Shown here: one piece after another, positions 43,180 to 51,549 of the stretch
Layout: the number at the start of each line of letters is the position of its first letter
Position numbering within the stretch: position 1 is the first letter of the stretch
NCBI RefSeq assembly: GCF_015679325.1
Contig: NZ_JADPVI010000001.1
Span: 186,001 to 250,000, forward strand
DNA length: 64,000 nucleotides
Origin: Kaistella gelatinilytica
GTDB taxonomy: Bacteria > Bacteroidota > Bacteroidia > Flavobacteriales > Weeksellaceae
Reading direction: 5' to 3'
Position numbers and translations under genes: made by a program
The notes under the pieces: model-generated
The model's database searches: none
What the model saw: the letters and a program-made list of their open reading frames with translations, nothing else
What the model was told of the DNA's origin: nothing

Positions 43180-43447
43180 GGCTTTATCAGATCTGAAAAA
43201 TGCTGTTTCATTTATTAAATTGCAAAGTCCAAAAAATGCTGAAATGGTTTTAGAAAAGTTGGTAAAACTCTCCGAATCACTGTCGAATATGCCTTACAAA
43301 TTTCCCAAAGAACCTTTGTATGATAGGGAAAATATTCGTTTTGTTACAAAATGGAGTTTCAAAATGATTTACCAAGTTGAAAAAGAAATGATTATTATTC
43401 TAAGGATTTTCAGTACACACCAAAATCCTGATAAAATTTTAGAATAA
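43157..43447 (+). CDS. RelE/ParE-superfamily toxin
   Basis: A 96-residue protein with the ParE/RelE plan: MKVVWEDRALSDLKNAVSFI, a helix KNAEMVLEKLVKLSESLSNMP, RFVTKWSFKMIYQVEKEMIIILRIFSTHQNP. The C-terminal IIILRIFSTHQNP strand is typical of ParE-type toxins. RelE-type toxins cut mRNA on the ribosome and ParE-type toxins poison gyrase; the sequence favours ParE/RelE-like without deciding. The ATG at 43157 was chosen to give the usual N-terminal strand. Translation is probably coupled to the overlapping antitoxin gene. Confidence 0.8.
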   Translation: MKVVWEDRALSDLKNAVSFIKLQSPKNAEMVLEKLVKLSESLSNMPYKFPKEPLYDRENIRFVTKWSFKMIYQVEKEMIIILRIFSTHQNPDKILE

Positions 43448-43482
43448 ATACAAAATCTAATTAAATCACCAATTAAAAATAC

Positions 43483-44499
43483 ATGACAATACTCGTTACC
43501 GGCGGACTCGGTTATATCGGTTCTCACACGGTTGTAGAACTTTTACAAAATAATTTTCAAGTCATCATTGTTGATGATACGTCTAATTCTGAAAAATTTA
43601 TTCGCAATAATATTGAAAAAATCGCTGGTAAAAGACCCGTTTTCTTTCCATTTGATTTAAAAAGAAAAGAACTGCTTTCCCAGGTTTTCGATGCTTATGA
43701 AATCGATGGCTGTATTCATTTTGCCGCTTACAAAGCAGTAGGAGAGAGCCAGGAAAAACCTTTGGATTACTATGAAAACAATCTCTTTTCTCTGATCAAT
43801 GTGTTGCAGGAATTTAAAGCAAGAAATATTTCGAACTTTATTTTCAGTTCTTCCTGCACAGTTTACGGACAAGCAGATAAACAGCCCATCGACGAAAATA
43901 CACCTCTGAAAATGCCGGAATCTTCTTACGGAAAGACCAAGCAAATGGGCGAGGAAATTCTGAAAGATTTTGCAACAGCTTATCAAAAGAAAGTCTCTTT
44001 GCTGCGTTATTTTAATCCTATTGGTTCGCATCCCACTGCTTTATTGGGGGAATTGCCAATTGGTGTTCCAAATAATTTAGTTCCTTATGTGACTCAAACC
44101 GCTTCCGGAATTAGAGAGAAATTATCGATCTGGGGAAATGATTATCCGACGGAAGATGGAACTGCAGTTCGCGATTATATTTATGTTGTTGATCTTGCAA
44201 AAGCACATGTGAAAGCATTGCAAAAATTGATGAAGGAAACTTCCGAAACTTTGATTGATGTTTACAATCTTGGGACAGGAAAAGGTTCCTCCGTTTTAGA
44301 AGTGGTTGAAGCGTTCGAAATTGCTAACGATGTAAAAGTTCCCTATCAGATCTGTGAAAGAAGAGCCGGCGATATTACGGTTGCCTATGCAAATGCAGAT
44401 AAAGCCGAAAGAGAACTGGGTTGGAAAGCCGATACTTCTCTGAAAGAAGCTTTAAGAACAACCTGGGAATGGCAGAAATATCTGGAAAGCAGAAAATAG
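43483..44499 (+). CDS. galE: UDP-glucose 4-epimerase
   Basis: Interconverts UDP-glucose and UDP-galactose. The 338-residue extended SDR enzyme has the NAD-binding GGLGYIGSHTVVEL, HFAAYKAVGESQEKPLDYYENN, SSSCTVYG, the YGKTKQMGE active-site Tyr-Lys pair, LRYFNPIGSHP and GDYPTEDGTAVRDYIYVVDLA-type block (here NDYPTEDGTAVRDYIYVVDLA in pieces). Length is standard. It supplies sugar nucleotides for surface polysaccharide, in keeping with the upstream sugar aminotransferase gene. A bidirectional terminator follows. Confidence 0.93.
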   Translation: MTILVTGGLGYIGSHTVVELLQNNFQVIIVDDTSNSEKFIRNNIEKIAGKRPVFFPFDLKRKELLSQVFDAYEIDGCIHFAAYKAVGESQEKPLDYYENNLFSLINVLQEFKARNISNFIFSSSCTVYGQADKQPIDENTPLKMPESSYGKTKQMGEEILKDFATAYQKKVSLLRYFNPIGSHPTALLGELPIGVPNNLVPYVTQTASGIREKLSIWGNDYPTEDGTAVRDYIYVVDLAKAHVKALQKLMKETSETLIDVYNLGTGKGSSVLEVVEAFEIANDVKVPYQICERRAGDITVAYANADKAERELGWKADTSLKEALRTTWEWQKYLESRK

Positions 44500-44527
44500 A
44501 ATCCGATAATCTTAAGTTTAAAAAATA

Positions 44528-44562
44528 AAAAAATCCTGAAAAATTAATTTTCAGGATTTTTT
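44528..44562. terminator. Bidirectional terminator between galE and the receptor gene
   Basis: Long stem AAAAAATCCTGAAAA/TTTTCAGGATTTTTT (44528-44542 with 44548-44562 approximately) between convergent genes, with A/T flanks on both sides. Confidence 0.88.
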
Positions 44563-44583
44563 GTATTTGCAACAATCATCAAT

Positions 44584-47175
44584 CTACATTGGTGGACCTT
44601 GTTCGTCATCACCGCTGGAATTGCTGTTGATATCTTTTTTACGTTTTTGCTGCTCTACTTTATCACCTTGCTTAAATCGGTAACTCAAAGAAATACTCAT
44701 TTGTCGCGGTTGCCATTGCTGATAACTGTACTGAGAATAACTTGAATTGGTTACTGTATTTTCTCTTGCCCGAGTATTGAAAATATCCTGAATATTAAAA
44801 GCGATCGTTCCGTTTCCTTTCCAAATTGTCTGGCTTGCTCCTAAATTTACAGCATACATTGGTTTTCTTTGGTTAGAAACTGTATTTTCTGCACCTCGGT
44901 AAAATCCTTGTATCTGAAAACTTGTAGTTTTAGTAGGTTTAAACGTATTGGTCAAACGTAATCTTGTAGAAAATCCATTTCCAGAAAAATCTCTATCAGT
45001 TAAAGGATTGTTTGGGAAAAGATTGAAACTACCTTCGTTTTTGTAACCGTATAAATCTGCACTTCCCATGATTTTCCACCATTTGAAAGGGTCGTAAGTT
45101 GCATTAATATCTAAACCATATTGTGTTTCACTTCCTGCATTTACAGGCATGGTGTAGATCACCGTGTTTCCGTCTCCATTTAAACCAGAATATTGGTAAA
45201 AATTAACTTCGTCTTCCGATTTTTTATAATACAAAGTTGGGTTAAAAGTAACTTTGCTCTTCGTTAAATTATATCCTAATTCAAAAGAGTTTTCATAGGT
45301 TGGGTTCAAATCAGGGTTTCCGCTGAAGAGGTTTCTGTTGTTGTTATAGGACATGAACGGGATAAGGAAAAATGAACGGGGTCTGTTAATTCTTCTGGAA
45401 TAATTCAGCAATAACTGATTGTTTTTATTCAGATCATAACTTAAAAATACACTTGGGAAAAATTTCAAATAATTTTTATCAACGCTGGTCTGAGTCGCAT
45501 CATTCATTTTTTTAAAATTGACACTGATGTCTGTATTTTCAGCTCTTAAACCCAATTGATAACCAAAACTTTTGATCTTGCTTTTGAATTGTGCGTAACC
45601 TGCAAGAACATTTTCTTTGTAAGAAGTGTCGCTCGTGAAATCAGGTAAAATACTTGCTGGACCATTATTTTTACTTTCATCGACATAGTAATTGTACCTG
45701 TTTTCATTTCCGTCAAACCTTACACCTGCTTCAAATTTAGAAGCTTCACCAATTGGCAATTCGTAATCTCCTTTTCCTAAAATTTTGGTGTTATCAGATT
45801 GCGTCAGGATATTATTTAGAGTCAAGGTCGGAACATCTAAAAGATTGTCGAATCCGTTTTCTGTCGTTACTGAATTTCCGTCGCTTTTACTATTCTGATA
45901 ACTTGTAGCCAAAGAAAGCAACTGTCCTTTGTCGCCAATTTTTTGGTCAAAACCTAAATCTGCCTGAAAAGAATTATTTTTATTCGTGCCTTCATTCAAT
46001 CGGTTTGTGAACTGATCTTTTAAAGTAAACGGAACATTAGGATAACCAGCTGCTGTTCTGTCTTTCACAATAACATTATCGAAATAGTTGGTTTCTCCCG
46101 TCGATTGATTATTGAAATTTCTGAACATTACAGAAGCGTTCAAAGTCGACTTATCAGTAACATCTAAAAGAATTCCGGTCGTCACATTGTAGTTTTGGTT
46201 TTCACTTTTATTGGTTCCATCCTGAATAGATTTCATGGAAAAACCGTCTGTTAGATTTTGTGGATTTAAAAATGAATTAAATTCAGAGTTATTGGTAGAA
46301 TTACTTCTGTTGTAACCACCACCACCATTGATGTAATAAGTTAAAGAACCTTTTTTCCAGCTTAAATTGGTGTTTAATCTGGTAGTTGGTAAATAGCCCA
46401 AAGTTCCTTCAACACTTCCGTTGAAACCTACTTTCTTAGATTTCTTGAGGATAATATTTAGAATTCCTGCTGTTCCACTTGCTTCATATTTAGAAGATGG
46501 ATTGGTAATTACCTCAATTCTTTCAATTTGATCAGCCGGAATAGATTGCAGCGCATTTGCACCATCATCAATTCCAAGCATAGAGGAAGGTTTTCCGTTG
46601 ATCAAAAATTTTACATTGGTATTTCCACGCATAGAAACAGTTCCATCTGTATCTACATCTACGGAAGGAACATTCGCTAAAACATCCTGCAGATTTCCGC
46701 CTTTTGCTACAATATCCAAAGACGGATCGTACACTTTTTTGTCAATTTCTACGCGATAAGCTTTCACCGCTTGACCTGTAATTACAACACCTTGAATATC
46801 TGAAGTTTTCGTGCCGGTAACTGAACTTTCAGCTTCTATGGTAAAATTACCGAGGTTTGCAGCTTCGGAAATTTGTTTGTTTAAAGTTGTCTTTTTAAAG
46901 TCGATCGCTTCAACGGTTATATCATAATTTCCCGGAGTTAAAGGCAGTTGATAAGCGCCTTTGTCGTCTGTTAAAGTCGCATCACTAAAAAGTTTGTTGG
47001 CTTTATTGCTAAAGGTTACAGAAGCATAAGGAACTGCGTTATTTTGCTTGTTTACAATTTTTCCCGTAACATTTACTTTCTGTTGAGCAAAGGCTAAACT
47101 TGCCGCTCCCAAAACGAAAGTTAGTGCCAAAGTTCTTTTCCTGATAATTGATGAGATCTCAATTCTGTTCGTCAT
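44584..47175 (-). CDS. TonB-dependent-receptor-like outer-membrane protein (OMP_b-brl_3 type)
   Basis: An 863-residue outer-membrane protein. It has an N-terminal signal (RTLALTFVLGAASLAFA), a CarboxypepD_reg-like domain (about 33-115, VNVTGKIVNKQNNAVPYASV), a plug domain (about 140-250, LQDVLANVPSVDVDTDGTVSMRG and IERIEVITNPSSKYEASGTAGILNI) and a 22-strand-type barrel ending FNIQDIFNT...MSISLSYRF. The end of the protein is a polar tail. No TonB box is obvious. The ligand is unknown. It stands alone after a terminator; a 126-bp gap separates it from mltG. Confidence 0.9.
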   Translation of the reverse strand: MTNRIEISSIIRKRTLALTFVLGAASLAFAQQKVNVTGKIVNKQNNAVPYASVTFSNKANKLFSDATLTDDKGAYQLPLTPGNYDITVEAIDFKKTTLNKQISEAANLGNFTIEAESSVTGTKTSDIQGVVITGQAVKAYRVEIDKKVYDPSLDIVAKGGNLQDVLANVPSVDVDTDGTVSMRGNTNVKFLINGKPSSMLGIDDGANALQSIPADQIERIEVITNPSSKYEASGTAGILNIILKKSKKVGFNGSVEGTLGYLPTTRLNTNLSWKKGSLTYYINGGGGYNRSNSTNNSEFNSFLNPQNLTDGFSMKSIQDGTNKSENQNYNVTTGILLDVTDKSTLNASVMFRNFNNQSTGETNYFDNVIVKDRTAAGYPNVPFTLKDQFTNRLNEGTNKNNSFQADLGFDQKIGDKGQLLSLATSYQNSKSDGNSVTTENGFDNLLDVPTLTLNNILTQSDNTKILGKGDYELPIGEASKFEAGVRFDGNENRYNYYVDESKNNGPASILPDFTSDTSYKENVLAGYAQFKSKIKSFGYQLGLRAENTDISVNFKKMNDATQTSVDKNYLKFFPSVFLSYDLNKNNQLLLNYSRRINRPRSFFLIPFMSYNNNRNLFSGNPDLNPTYENSFELGYNLTKSKVTFNPTLYYKKSEDEVNFYQYSGLNGDGNTVIYTMPVNAGSETQYGLDINATYDPFKWWKIMGSADLYGYKNEGSFNLFPNNPLTDRDFSGNGFSTRLRLTNTFKPTKTTSFQIQGFYRGAENTVSNQRKPMYAVNLGASQTIWKGNGTIAFNIQDIFNTRARENTVTNSSYSQYSYQQWQPRQMSISLSYRFKQGDKVEQQKRKKDINSNSSGDDEQGPPM

Positions 47176-47301
47176 ATTCTTAGTTTAAACTATACTGATT
47201 GTTATTTTTAACAAAAGTTAAATTAAATGTTTGTTTGATAATTACGTAATTCCAAAAAAAGTCCTCAGAATTTTCTGATATTCGCTTTTTAAATTTTACA
47301 A

Positions 47302-48339
47302 TTATCTGATATTTTTAGAGTTCAGCCATTGCTGATATTCTTTTGCGTTAACTTCATGTTCGGCTGCATTCGCTGTGAATTTGTGAAAACCAAATCTTTT
47401 CGGATCAGCGCACATATAAATAAAGTCACTTTTCTGCGCGTTTAAAACGGCATCAACCGAGTTTTTATCAACCATACAAATTGGTCCGGGCGGAATTCCT
47501 GCCGTGTAATAAGTATTGTAGGGAGACGGTTCGCGCAAATGTTTGAAGAAAACTCTTTTCAATGTTTCTCCCTGAAAATTATTGGCTTTACTCACTGCGT
47601 AAATTACAGTTGGATCGCTTTGCAATTTCATGCCTTTTCTATATCGGTTCAGATACAAACCTGCAACGGTCTTCATTTCGTCAGGTTTTCCACCGGTTTC
47701 TTTGTAAACTAAAGATGCCAAAGCATAGATCTGATCACGGCTTAAACCGGAATTTTGCTCCTTCGCTTTTCTTTCGGCAGTCCAGAAATTGTTATATTCT
47801 CCTTCAAATTTTTTAAAGAAATCTTTTGGAGTTACCGTCCAGAAGAAGTTGTAGGAATCGATGAAGAAATATTTTTTCAGATCTTCGGCGTTGGTAAGAC
47901 CTTTATCGGCTGCAATTTTATTTAGATCGGTGGCAAATTTCAAAGAGTCTAACTCTGTTTTTTTAGCAACTTTTCCTATCATCTGATAAACAGAGAAAAA
48001 ATCACCAATTCGGAACGTATTTCCGGTTTGGTTACCAGCTTTGATCATGTTGACCAGATCGGTGTTATTGGTTCCAGATTTTATGTGGTATCGACCGGCA
48101 TTAAAAAATTGAGTAAGGTTTTTGCTTTTTGCGACCTCTGCAAATGTTTCCTTATTTTTGATATACGGCGCAATCGAATCCAGGATCGAATTGAAATTGG
48201 CGGAATGAGGAATTAAGACATAGCCTTCTTTTTCCACATTATTGCCATAATACTTTTTGTAATATCGGTATCCAAAAAAACTTCCGACTGCAAAAAGTAG
48301 AAAGACAATGACCAAAACTATACCCGAAGATTTTTTCAT
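47302..48339 (-). CDS. mltG: Endolytic peptidoglycan transglycosylase MltG
   Basis: Inner-membrane lytic transglycosylase that cuts nascent glycan strands and sets glycan length. The 345-residue protein has one N-terminal membrane helix (VLVIVFLLFAVGSFFGY), a LysM-like module (about 40-150) and the YceG domain: LASLVYKETGGKPDEMKTVAGLYLNRYRKGMKLQSDPTVIYA, SPYNTYYTAGIPPGPI, NAAEHEVNAKEYQQW. Tyr stands in place of the first Glu of the enterobacterial VEKET motif, while the second Glu is present. It follows dapF by 19 nt in the same operon, so two peptidoglycan genes are coupled. Confidence 0.92.
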   Translation of the reverse strand: MKKSSGIVLVIVFLLFAVGSFFGYRYYKKYYGNNVEKEGYVLIPHSANFNSILDSIAPYIKNKETFAEVAKSKNLTQFFNAGRYHIKSGTNNTDLVNMIKAGNQTGNTFRIGDFFSVYQMIGKVAKKTELDSLKFATDLNKIAADKGLTNAEDLKKYFFIDSYNFFWTVTPKDFFKKFEGEYNNFWTAERKAKEQNSGLSRDQIYALASLVYKETGGKPDEMKTVAGLYLNRYRKGMKLQSDPTVIYAVSKANNFQGETLKRVFFKHLREPSPYNTYYTAGIPPGPICMVDKNSVDAVLNAQKSDFIYMCADPKRFGFHKFTANAAEHEVNAKEYQQWLNSKNIR

Positions 48340-48358
48340 TAATATGATCTGAAATATG

Positions 48359-49135
48359 CTATAAATTAATTTTACCTTTAAAAACCTGTTTTGCGGGACC
48401 TTCTAACCAAATGTTTCTGAAGCTTTCTCCGTCCTGTTCTGCGTAAACTTTCAGATTTCCACCCAAAACTTTTACATTGACAGAAGTTTGATTTTTATCT
48501 TTTAGAAAAACCAGGGCCGAAGCGGTTGCTCCGGTTCCACAACTGAAAGTTTCATCTTCAACTCCTCTTTCGTAAGTTCTGATGAAAATTTCGTTTTCCG
48601 AGAGTTCTTCCACAAAATTCACATTGATTCCTTCTTCGCAATAAGACGAAGAATTTCTAATATTGTTACCGTTTTCGAAAACTTTATAATTCTTTAACAT
48701 TTCCACAAAAGTCACATAATGCGGGGAACCGGTATTGAGTTCAAAACCGTTTTCAACGTTTTTAATAACGCCAACATCGATCATTTTTAATTTAATGATG
48801 CCGTTGTGGATTTCCGCTTCGTGTAAACCGTCGATTGCGGTAAAGGTTGTTTGATCTTCAAAAACATCAAGAAAATGGGCAAAAGCAACAAGACATCTTC
48901 CACCATTTCCGCACATTGTACTCTCGTTCCCATCGGAATTGTAGTAAACCATTTTGAAATCAGAGGTCGAATCATTTTCCAGTAGAATCAGGCCGTCACC
49001 ACCAATTCCGAATCGGCGGTCGCAGAGTTTTTCTATGATCTCTTTCTCTTTTGGGAATTGCAGATCACGGTTATCGATCATTACGAAATCGTTTCCCGTT
49101 CCTTGATACTTAAAAAATTCTATGGTATTTTGCAT
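48359..49135 (-). CDS. dapF: Diaminopimelate epimerase
   Basis: Converts LL- to meso-diaminopimelate for peptidoglycan and lysine synthesis. The 258-residue protein carries the two catalytic cysteines in MCGNGGRC and FSCGTGATASA, with the N-terminal FFKYQGTGNDFVMIDNRD typical of the family. Length is near 260-280 residues, as usual. It is first gene of the dapF-mltG operon. Confidence 0.95.
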   Translation of the reverse strand: MQNTIEFFKYQGTGNDFVMIDNRDLQFPKEKEIIEKLCDRRFGIGGDGLILLENDSTSDFKMVYYNSDGNESTMCGNGGRCLVAFAHFLDVFEDQTTFTAIDGLHEAEIHNGIIKLKMIDVGVIKNVENGFELNTGSPHYVTFVEMLKNYKVFENGNNIRNSSSYCEEGINVNFVEELSENEIFIRTYERGVEDETFSCGTGATASALVFLKDKNQTSVNVKVLGGNLKVYAEQDGESFRNIWLEGPAKQVFKGKINL

Positions 49136-49173
49136 AAAACTTGGCGGTTTTTACCCGGATATTTTTGGGAGTG

Positions 49174-49181
49174 CAAAGATA
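49174..49181 (-). promoter_or_regulatory. -7 box of the dapF-mltG operon
   Basis: Minus-strand TATCTTTG, 38 nt before the dapF ATG; matches TAnnTTTG. Confidence 0.55.
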
Positions 49182-49222
49182 CTGAAAACTTTATCACCGC
49201 ATAATGAACCTTATCGTTTAAA

Positions 49223-49894
49223 TCACTTGCTGTGATAGGTTTGATGGTCTTTTCGCCATTCGATGTATCCAATAATTGCCATAATCGTGAAGATAAAATA
49301 TTGAATCGATGTGATGCCTAAACCTTTGTAAATCATCATTGGTACGCAAATTAAATCACCCACGATCCAAAAGATCCAGTTTTCAATTTTACGTTTCGCC
49401 ATTAACCACATTCCGACAAGGAAAATCGCAGTGGTAAAAACATCCAACCAGTTTGCCCAATCCAGATGATATAATCCAAGCTTTACGTTGGTCATTGAAA
49501 ATTGATTGTCGATAAAAGGTTTGTAATAATAAACGATGGTGACTAAAATTAGACTTATAAAAAATAATATTCCGGAGAAAAGCCATTCTTTTTTGGTCGC
49601 CCAGGAAACTTCTACGTGAATATGATCTTTCGAACTTTTTGACCATAAGATCCAGCCATAAACACTCATCACGCTGTAGTAAAAATTGATCATCATGTCG
49701 CCAAGAAGTCCGAATTTATAAAGGATATAAACGTAAAGTACAGTAGAAATAATTCCTGTGGGATAAACCCAGATGTTCTTTTTGATCGAAAAGAAAACGC
49801 TTAGCAAACCGAAAATGGTGGCAATTGCTTCCAGAAAAATTTGATAAGTTTGGTAAGATTCGTAAGGCTTCAGAAAAAGATCGTGGAAATTCAT
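49223..49894 (-). CDS. pnuC: Nicotinamide riboside transporter PnuC
   Basis: Facilitates nicotinamide riboside uptake; the substrate is trapped inside by phosphorylation. The 223-residue protein has seven membrane helices (starting about residue 20) with family blocks LEAIATIFGLLSVFFSIKKN, WVYPTGIISTVLYV, DMMINFYYSVMSVYGWILW and the late WIVGDLICVPMMIYKGLGITSIQYFIF. A single gene with a promoter box 5 nt before its ATG. A thiamine (PnuT) or riboflavin (PnuX) form is possible, but the sequence fits PnuC. Confidence 0.9.
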   Translation of the reverse strand: MNFHDLFLKPYESYQTYQIFLEAIATIFGLLSVFFSIKKNIWVYPTGIISTVLYVYILYKFGLLGDMMINFYYSVMSVYGWILWSKSSKDHIHVEVSWATKKEWLFSGILFFISLILVTIVYYYKPFIDNQFSMTNVKLGLYHLDWANWLDVFTTAIFLVGMWLMAKRKIENWIFWIVGDLICVPMMIYKGLGITSIQYFIFTIMAIIGYIEWRKDHQTYHSK

Positions 49895-49899
49895 GAGCT

Positions 49900-49907
49900 C
49901 AAAGATA
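49900..49907 (-). promoter_or_regulatory. -7 box of pnuC, implying a leaderless transcript
   Basis: Minus-strand TATCTTTG ends 5 nt before the pnuC ATG at 49894, so transcription should begin at the start codon. Confidence 0.5.
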
Positions 49908-50075
49908 GTAATTCTGTGAAATAAAAGAGGTCGTTCTTTAGTAGAGAAATTGTATAAAGCAATCGATTTTTCATCTCTAAGTCGACCAATTCGTGGTAGT
50001 GTTTACAACTTAGACATTTCAATTTTTATGCTTAATGAGGAAACGAGGTTTTAATTTTTCTCTTAAATTTTAATA

Positions 50076-50083
50076 TATATTTG
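50076..50083 (+). promoter_or_regulatory. -7 box of the beta-barrel gene at 50100
   Basis: TATATTTG, 16 nt before the ATG; matches TAnnTTTG. Confidence 0.55.
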
Positions 50084-50099
50084 TTAAAAATAAATAGAT

Positions 50100-50693
50100 A
50101 TGACTAAAAATTTCTTAATGATGATCGCATTCTTAACATTTGCAAACGTTTATTCGCAGGAAGAAGGTAAATTCAGAGTCGGTTTAGATTTCGGGGTCGC
50201 CATTCCTACCGCGGGAGGAGTCGGAGCCTTGAGCGCAATAGAGCCCAAATATAATCTGAAAGATAATATGAATATAGGTTTGCGAATGGGAATCGCAGGA
50301 ATGGTTCGAGACATTCAGGGTTCGACGAATTACGAAAGCGCTAAAGTTTCTGCAAATACCTCTTATCTGGCGACTTACGATTATTATTTCAATAATTCCG
50401 GCGGCTCATTCGTTCCATTTGTCGGGGCCGGAGCCGGATATTATTCCTTCGCGAGCGTTGTGATTGATAATAATTCCAATTCAAACGGAGTGTCGTTAGA
50501 CATTGCAGGAAAATTTGCGGGAATGGCAAGAGCGGGATTTGAATGGCATAAATTCAGAATGGGCGCAGAATATAATTTTGTTCCAGAATCAGATCTACAG
50601 AACACGGCAGGTGAAAAGGTAGGAACTACGGCAAATTCTTATTTTGGAGTTTCCTTAGGATTTTTCGTAGGTGGTGGAAAGTGGGGTCAATAA
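50100..50693 (+). CDS. Small outer-membrane beta-barrel protein
   Basis: A 197-residue protein with a signal peptide (NFLMMIAFLTFANVYSQ) and about eight amphipathic beta-strands, for example KFRVGLDFGVAIPT, MNIGLRMGIAGMV, FVPFVGAGAGYYSF and a terminal YFGVSLGFFVGGG. This is the size and pattern of OmpA/OmpW-like or OMP_b-brl barrels. No functional motif. It is monocistronic and convergent with the efflux cluster. Confidence 0.75.
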   Translation: MTKNFLMMIAFLTFANVYSQEEGKFRVGLDFGVAIPTAGGVGALSAIEPKYNLKDNMNIGLRMGIAGMVRDIQGSTNYESAKVSANTSYLATYDYYFNNSGGSFVPFVGAGAGYYSFASVVIDNNSNSNGVSLDIAGKFAGMARAGFEWHKFRMGAEYNFVPESDLQNTAGEKVGTTANSYFGVSLGFFVGGGKWGQ

Positions 50694-50769
50694 ACTCCCT
50701 TTGGTTTAAAGCCGAATTCTAACAGAAAGAAAACATTTTAGGACTTTTCCTGCTCCGATGAGGTTCCGA

Positions 50770-50918
50770 ACCCATAATTATACGTTGGTCGACGTGTAAT
50801 ATGTGGTTACGAACGTATAATTTGGTGTTTGCGACGTATAATTATACGTTGGTTGACGTATAATTACTCGTTGTCAACGTATTGGATGAGGCCGGGAACG
50901 TATAATTATGGGCAAACA
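50770..50918. repeat. Seven-unit degenerate array with a 21-22 bp period
   Basis: The motif ACGTATAATTA recurs with starts at about 50770, 50792, 50813, 50834, 50856, 50877 and 50898, spaced 22, 21, 21, 22, 21 and 21 bp. The fourth unit holds a perfect 16-bp palindrome ACGTATAATTATACGT (50834-50849). Units one and six are the most diverged. The array lies between the 3' ends of two convergent genes. Confidence 0.9.
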
Positions 50919-50954
50919 ACCGCAAATGGTAAATGATCATTGTATACATAAAGC

Positions 50955-51161
50955 TTAAACTCCACAAGATTCTCCCTCATTACTCACTCCAGTTTTCGTT
51001 AAAATTTTATCTAGCAAACACCAATTCGTCATCGATGATTGCAGTAAATTAATACCTACAAATCCAGTTAACCACAACCAATTTTGGCTCACGTAAATTG
51101 ATAAAAGGATACTTGTCAAAATCATGGTTCCGGCGAAAGCGTGTATTATTCTAGTTTTCAT
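50955..51161 (-). CDS. YgaP-like (DUF2892) two-helix membrane protein
   Basis: A 68-residue protein with two membrane helices (about 4-24 and 28-45). The pattern WLWLTGFVGINLLQSSMTNWCLLDKIL is that of the DUF2892/YgaP transmembrane domain, which in E. coli YgaP is fused to a rhodanese. One conserved Cys lies in the NWC position and another near the C terminus. It is the last gene of the efflux cluster, 25 nt after the PII-like gene. The matching rhodanese half is a separate gene at 57647-57958. Confidence 0.75.
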   Translation of the reverse strand: MKTRIIHAFAGTMILTSILLSIYVSQNWLWLTGFVGINLLQSSMTNWCLLDKILTKTGVSNEGESCGV

Positions 51162-51186
51162 TTTATTTATTTTAATATTTATATTT

Positions 51187-51492
51187 TCAAAATTGCTGTT
51201 CCAAAGCGATCAAAGCAATGTGAACTTTGGATAATGTTTCTTGTCCTAAATTGAACTCTTCAATTTTTTTAAGAATTAAAGGCGTATTTTCCTCAGGTAC
51301 AAAAACCGTAAATAATAGAGAGTCTGTTTCTGCATATGAAGAAGCAAACCAATTATCGACGACGTTGCTTTGAGCGTCATTTTTAAAACCTTTTACAGTA
51401 CTGTAAGTAAAAGATTTTACTCCTGATTTTACCAAAATATTTTTGATTTCACTTTCAAATTCCTTGATCGCGGTGATGAGTAATAATTTCAT
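51187..51492 (-). CDS. Small PII-like (GlnB-fold) protein
   Basis: A 101-residue cytoplasmic protein with alternating strands and helices: MKLLLITAIKEFESEIKNIL, SGVKSFTYSTVKGFK, LLFTVFVPEENTPLILKKIEEF and VHIALIALEQQF. This is the ferredoxin-like PII fold seen in small accessory proteins beside RND pumps. It lacks the T-loop uridylylation Tyr of GlnB. It lies downstream of the RND permease, separated by a hairpin, and upstream of the DUF2892 gene. The ligand is unknown; some relatives bind metals or nucleotides. Confidence 0.6.
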   Translation of the reverse strand: MKLLLITAIKEFESEIKNILVKSGVKSFTYSTVKGFKNDAQSNVVDNWFASSYAETDSLLFTVFVPEENTPLILKKIEEFNLGQETLSKVHIALIALEQQF

Positions 51493-51506
51493 AATTTGAT
51501 GTTTTG

Positions 51507-51540
51507 AAAATTCTCTGTCGAAATATTATCCGACAGAGAA
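51507..51540 (-). terminator. Hairpin between the RND permease and PII-like genes
   Basis: Perfect 10-bp stem TTCTCTGTCG/CGACAGAGAA (51511-51520 with 51531-51540), 10-nt loop, followed on the minus strand by TTTT. It would end or attenuate the pump transcript before the last two genes. Confidence 0.75.
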
Positions 51541-51549
51541 ATAGGTTAA

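Noticed and set aside
50694-50954. The repeat array considered as a CRISPR
   Set aside because: Repeats are too short and degenerate, the period is 21-22 bp with almost no room for spacers, and no cas genes are present.
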